Shown here in pieces: positions 52,176 through 54,563 of a stretch of DNA of 54,563 nucleotides. The translations under genes were made by a program, and so were the position numbers. Every line of letters starts with the position of its first letter. Within the stretch, counting starts at the first letter, position 1. The notes beneath the pieces were generated by a model. That model searched no databases. It saw only the letters and a program-made list of their open reading frames with translations, and was not told where the DNA came from. This stretch comes from Pedosphaera sp. (GTDB lineage: Bacteria > Verrucomicrobiota > Verrucomicrobiia > Limisphaerales > Pedosphaeraceae): contig JAQGPC010000312.1 of assembly GCA_028293285.1 (NCBI GenBank), positions 1-54,563 of the forward strand. The letters are read 5' to 3'.

Positions 52176-53497
52176 TTCCAAACCTTACTAAATCTTGTGC
52201 GCGCTTCGTGGTGATGCTCAGCTTCCTTTTTGGCTCTGCCTTGACGACGAACGCCCAACGCAATTTCAAAGTCTCGCTCTTTCCCACCAACCAAAATGGC
52301 GTAGCCATCACTTGGAGGGCGCAGTCAGCCACTCCCGTTGGTGATCTATTTATAATCCCGCAGTTTCAAGTTGAACGCAGCACGGATTTAAAAACCTGGA
52401 CTCCGATCGGCGGCTTGCTGACCGGTTCGCTCAACCAGGCGATGAGCTTGGTGGATTCCAATGCGAGCGGCGGAAATTATCGCGTGGCCTCCATCATTCA
52501 AAAAGAATACGCGCAACTGAATGGAGTGAAACTTGACTTCGGTCAATTGTCAGGCGCGGATTTTTTTGGCGCCAGTTTGTTTGGCGCTCATCTGGCCCAG
52601 GCGGACTTGACGGGCGCAAGCTTCAGCGGCGCAGATCTGCGCAATGCCGATTTGAGCAATGCCAACTTAACCGGCGCGGACCTTTTCGGCGTGGAAGCTC
52701 TTGGTGCCATATTTGACGGCGGCAATCTTCGGGGGGCGGATGGCGGCTTTGGTGATTTTGGGCTAGCGAGCTTTTTCAACACGGACTTGGGCAATACCGA
52801 CTTCCGCTTTTCCATCCTGAGTGGTGCCAACCTCGATTTTGCCGTTTTTAAAGGAATGATCTTGGATTCCAACACGGAGATGGATCCCAAACCGCGGCTC
52901 ATCTGGCAAATTGTAAACAATGGCGCACCCGGTGCCATCCTGACCAACAAAGACCTCAGTATCGCCACACTAACCAATGTAAATTTAAGCGGGGCCAAAC
53001 TAAACGGTGCGAACCTGAACAATACCGACTTTCAGAATGCGGATGTCCGCGGCGCGAATTTTACCGGAGCCAATCTCGCATTTGTTGATTTCCGGGGAAC
53101 ACTATTGGACGGCACAACCATTATTGATACAAAATCACGCCTGACCTGGCAGATACTGAATCAGGGTGGAGCCGGCCTTGATCTCCATGGCACCAATCTA
53201 AGCTCTATCTTATTGATAAACGCCAACCTGAGCAGCGCGAACCTGAGCAATGCTAATTGCAGCGGCTCGGCCTTCCTTCAAGTCAATCTCAACGGCGCGA
53301 ATTTAGCCAAAGTCAACTTCACCGGCGCACATCTTCTAAGCACGACGATGACTAATGCCAATCTGACTCAAGCCATTCTTACCTCAGCGGACTTGAGCGG
53401 TGCGAATTTCCGCAACGCAATAACGAACGGCGCCACTTTCACCGGAGCCAAATTTTCCAATACCATCATGCCGGATGGGTCGATCAGGAATTTCTGA
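52172..53497 (+). CDS. Secreted pentapeptide-repeat protein
   Basis: 441 residues. Signal peptide (1-28, ALTTNAQ). An N-terminal FN3-like domain (about 30-115, QVERSTDLKTWTPIGG) of the kind found as tails of verrucomicrobial surface proteins. Then pentapeptide repeats, A(D/N)LxG-type, from about 120 to the end (LSGADFFGASLFGAHL, NADLSNANLTGADLF), broken by two repeat-free inserts with similar wording (KPRLIWQIVNNGAPG; KSRLTWQILNQGGAG). It should form a right-handed square beta-helix. Overlaps the dihaem protein gene by ATGA, so the two are coupled. Confidence 0.9.
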   Translation: MIPNLTKSCARFVVMLSFLFGSALTTNAQRNFKVSLFPTNQNGVAITWRAQSATPVGDLFIIPQFQVERSTDLKTWTPIGGLLTGSLNQAMSLVDSNASGGNYRVASIIQKEYAQLNGVKLDFGQLSGADFFGASLFGAHLAQADLTGASFSGADLRNADLSNANLTGADLFGVEALGAIFDGGNLRGADGGFGDFGLASFFNTDLGNTDFRFSILSGANLDFAVFKGMILDSNTEMDPKPRLIWQIVNNGAPGAILTNKDLSIATLTNVNLSGAKLNGANLNNTDFQNADVRGANFTGANLAFVDFRGTLLDGTTIIDTKSRLTWQILNQGGAGLDLHGTNLSSILLINANLSSANLSNANCSGSAFLQVNLNGANLAKVNFTGAHLLSTTMTNANLTQAILTSADLSGANFRNAITNGATFTGAKFSNTIMPDGSIRNF

Positions 53498-53510
53498 GCA
53501 GGCTGGCAAC

Positions 53511-54563
53511 TCAACTCAGCTTCAAATACGCCGCCAATCCCTGCAAGCCACCTTCGCGTCCGAAACCACTTTCCTTGTAGCCTCCGAACGGACTCGTTGG
53601 ATCAAACTTGTTATAGGTGTTCGCCCAGACAACACCGGCACGCAGCTTGTTGACCATCTTGAAAATCTTGCTGCCTTTATCGGTCCAAACCCCGGCACTA
53701 AGACCGTAAGGCGTATTATTCGCGCGTTCCACAGCTTCTTCCGGCGTGCGGAACGTCATTACACTCAACACCGGACCAAAAATTTCTTCCTGCGCCACGC
53801 GATGCGAAGCAGTCACACCTGTAAGGAAGCTTGGCGGAAACCAATAACCCTTCTGCGGCAACTCACAAGTCGGCTGCACCAACTCCGCGCCTTCATCCAC
53901 GCCGCTCTGCACTAATTCACGAATCTTCTCCAACTGCAGCTTTGAATTAATCGCCCCAATGTCGGTGTTCTTATCGAGCGGGTTACCCACGCGCAACGTC
54001 TGGATGCGATCACGCAGCTTGCGAACAACCGTCGGAAAAACTCCCTCTTGCACCAGCAAACGCGAACCCGCGCAGCAGACATGCCCCTGATTGAAATAAA
54101 TTCCGGAAATGATTCCCTCTACCGCCTGATCAATCGGCGCATCATCAAAAATTATATTTGCGGCCTTGCCGCCCAATTCGAGCGTCAGCTTCTTGCCCGT
54201 ACCCGCGACCGATTTGGCAATCATTTTGCCAACTTCAGTGGAACCGGTGAAAGCAATCTTGTTGATATCCGGATGATTAACGATGGCCGCGCCGGTCTCG
54301 CCCGCGCCGGTCACAATATTCACCACGCCCTCCGGCAATTCTGCTTCCTGAAAAATCTGCGCCAACCGCATCGCCGTGATGCTGGTCGTCTCCGCCGGCT
54401 TGATCACAATGGTGTTGCCGCAGGCCAACGCCGGCGCAATTTTCCACGCGGCCATTAGCAACGGAAAATTCCACGGAATGATTTGCCCTACTACGCCCAA
54501 CGACTGCGGATTGCGTCCCGGAAAGGCATACTGCAACTTGTCCGCCCAACCGGCGTGATAAAA
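53511..54563 (-). CDS. Aldehyde dehydrogenase (N-terminus cut by window edge)
   Basis: At least 350 residues; the frame is open through base 54563 (reading FYHAGWADK before LQYAFPGR), so the start lies outside. Markers: [29 protein letters not shown] loop FTGSTEVGK; catalytic Glu in [14 protein letters not shown]; catalytic Cys in [23 protein letters not shown]; and [16 protein letters not shown] at the end. It oxidises an aldehyde to an acid with NAD(P); the wording is close to betaine/retinal-type ALDHs. The substrate is unknown. It converges on the pentapeptide-repeat gene. Confidence 0.95.
   Translation of the reverse strand, partial: FYHAGWADKLQYAFPGRNPQSLGVVGQIIPWNFPLLMAAWKIAPALACGNTIVIKPAETTSITAMRLAQIFQEAELPEGVVNIVTGAGETGAAIVNHPDINKIAFTGSTEVGKMIAKSVAGTGKKLTLELGGKAANIIFDDAPIDQAVEGIISGIYFNQGHVCCAGSRLLVQEGVFPTVVRKLRDRIQTLRVGNPLDKNTDIGAINSKLQLEKIRELVQSGVDEGAELVQPTCELPQKGYWFPPSFLTGVTASHRVAQEEIFGPVLSVMTFRTPEEAVERANNTPYGLSAGVWTDKGSKIFKMVNKLRAGVVWANTYNKFDPTSPFGGYKESGFGREGGLQGLAAYLKLS

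Overview
The window looks like chromosomal DNA of a Gram-negative, free-living member of the Verrucomicrobiota, most like the soil Pedosphaera group. This is inferred from style, since no rRNA gene or other phylogenetic marker was compared. The supporting signs are: a row of prepilin-type proteins with the H-X9-DG motif; secreted proteins ending in FN3-like tails; a CheB-CheR-PAS hybrid; lpxD, which implies lipid A and an outer membrane; moderate GC; and intergenic DNA full of short hairpin repeats.

Layout. 1-7.0 kb: a small hypothetical gene, a CheB/CheR/coiled-coil/PAS protein and a PAS/GAF histidine kinase. 7.0-8.4 kb: a TauE/YfcA-type permease and a GNAT acetyltransferase. 8.4-9.6 kb: a gene-free mosaic of dispersed repeats. 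9.6-15.3 kb: an accessory region that starts at an intact tRNA-Gln(TTG). Three partial copies of the 3' part of this tRNA follow at about 10.4, 12.2 and 13.2 kb. They mark off small cassettes carrying a small membrane protein, a secreted alpha/beta hydrolase and a lipoprotein. After the last copy comes a compact four-gene minus-strand cluster (unknown 168 aa, unknown 67 aa, zinc-ribbon 79 aa, PD-(D/E)XK nuclease-like 327 aa). A large SNF2 helicase lies directly upstream of it. This cluster is my best candidate for an undescribed, probably defence-type, system.

18.7-26 kb is core-like: lpxD, a Gfo/Idh/MocA oxidoreductase, a multi-TM TPR protein, trpC, prfB (with its +1 programmed frameshift) and a DUF2007 protein. 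26.2-32.8 kb holds seven prepilin-like proteins. Several of these genes overlap by 4 bp, and one encodes an extra C-terminal membrane anchor. 32.8-33.2 kb is gene-free and contains a MITE-like element with a long hairpin, then a second copy of a bipartite repeat also seen at 9.9 kb.

33.4-44.0 kb: a sugar-isomerase-like protein and, on the minus strand, a TetR-led efflux operon. The operon encodes two adaptor/RND pump pairs, with a four-helix-bundle (23S IVP-type) gene flanked by inverted repeats lodged between the first adaptor and its pump. 44.2-48.7 kb: a complete branched-chain-amino-acid-type ABC importer (binding protein, LivH, LivM, LivG, LivF). 48.9-53.5 kb: a secreted beta-propeller/dihaem cytochrome protein overlapping a secreted pentapeptide-repeat protein. 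53.5 kb to the end: an aldehyde dehydrogenase cut by the window edge.

All function calls come from reading translated sequence and motifs; no database search was run.
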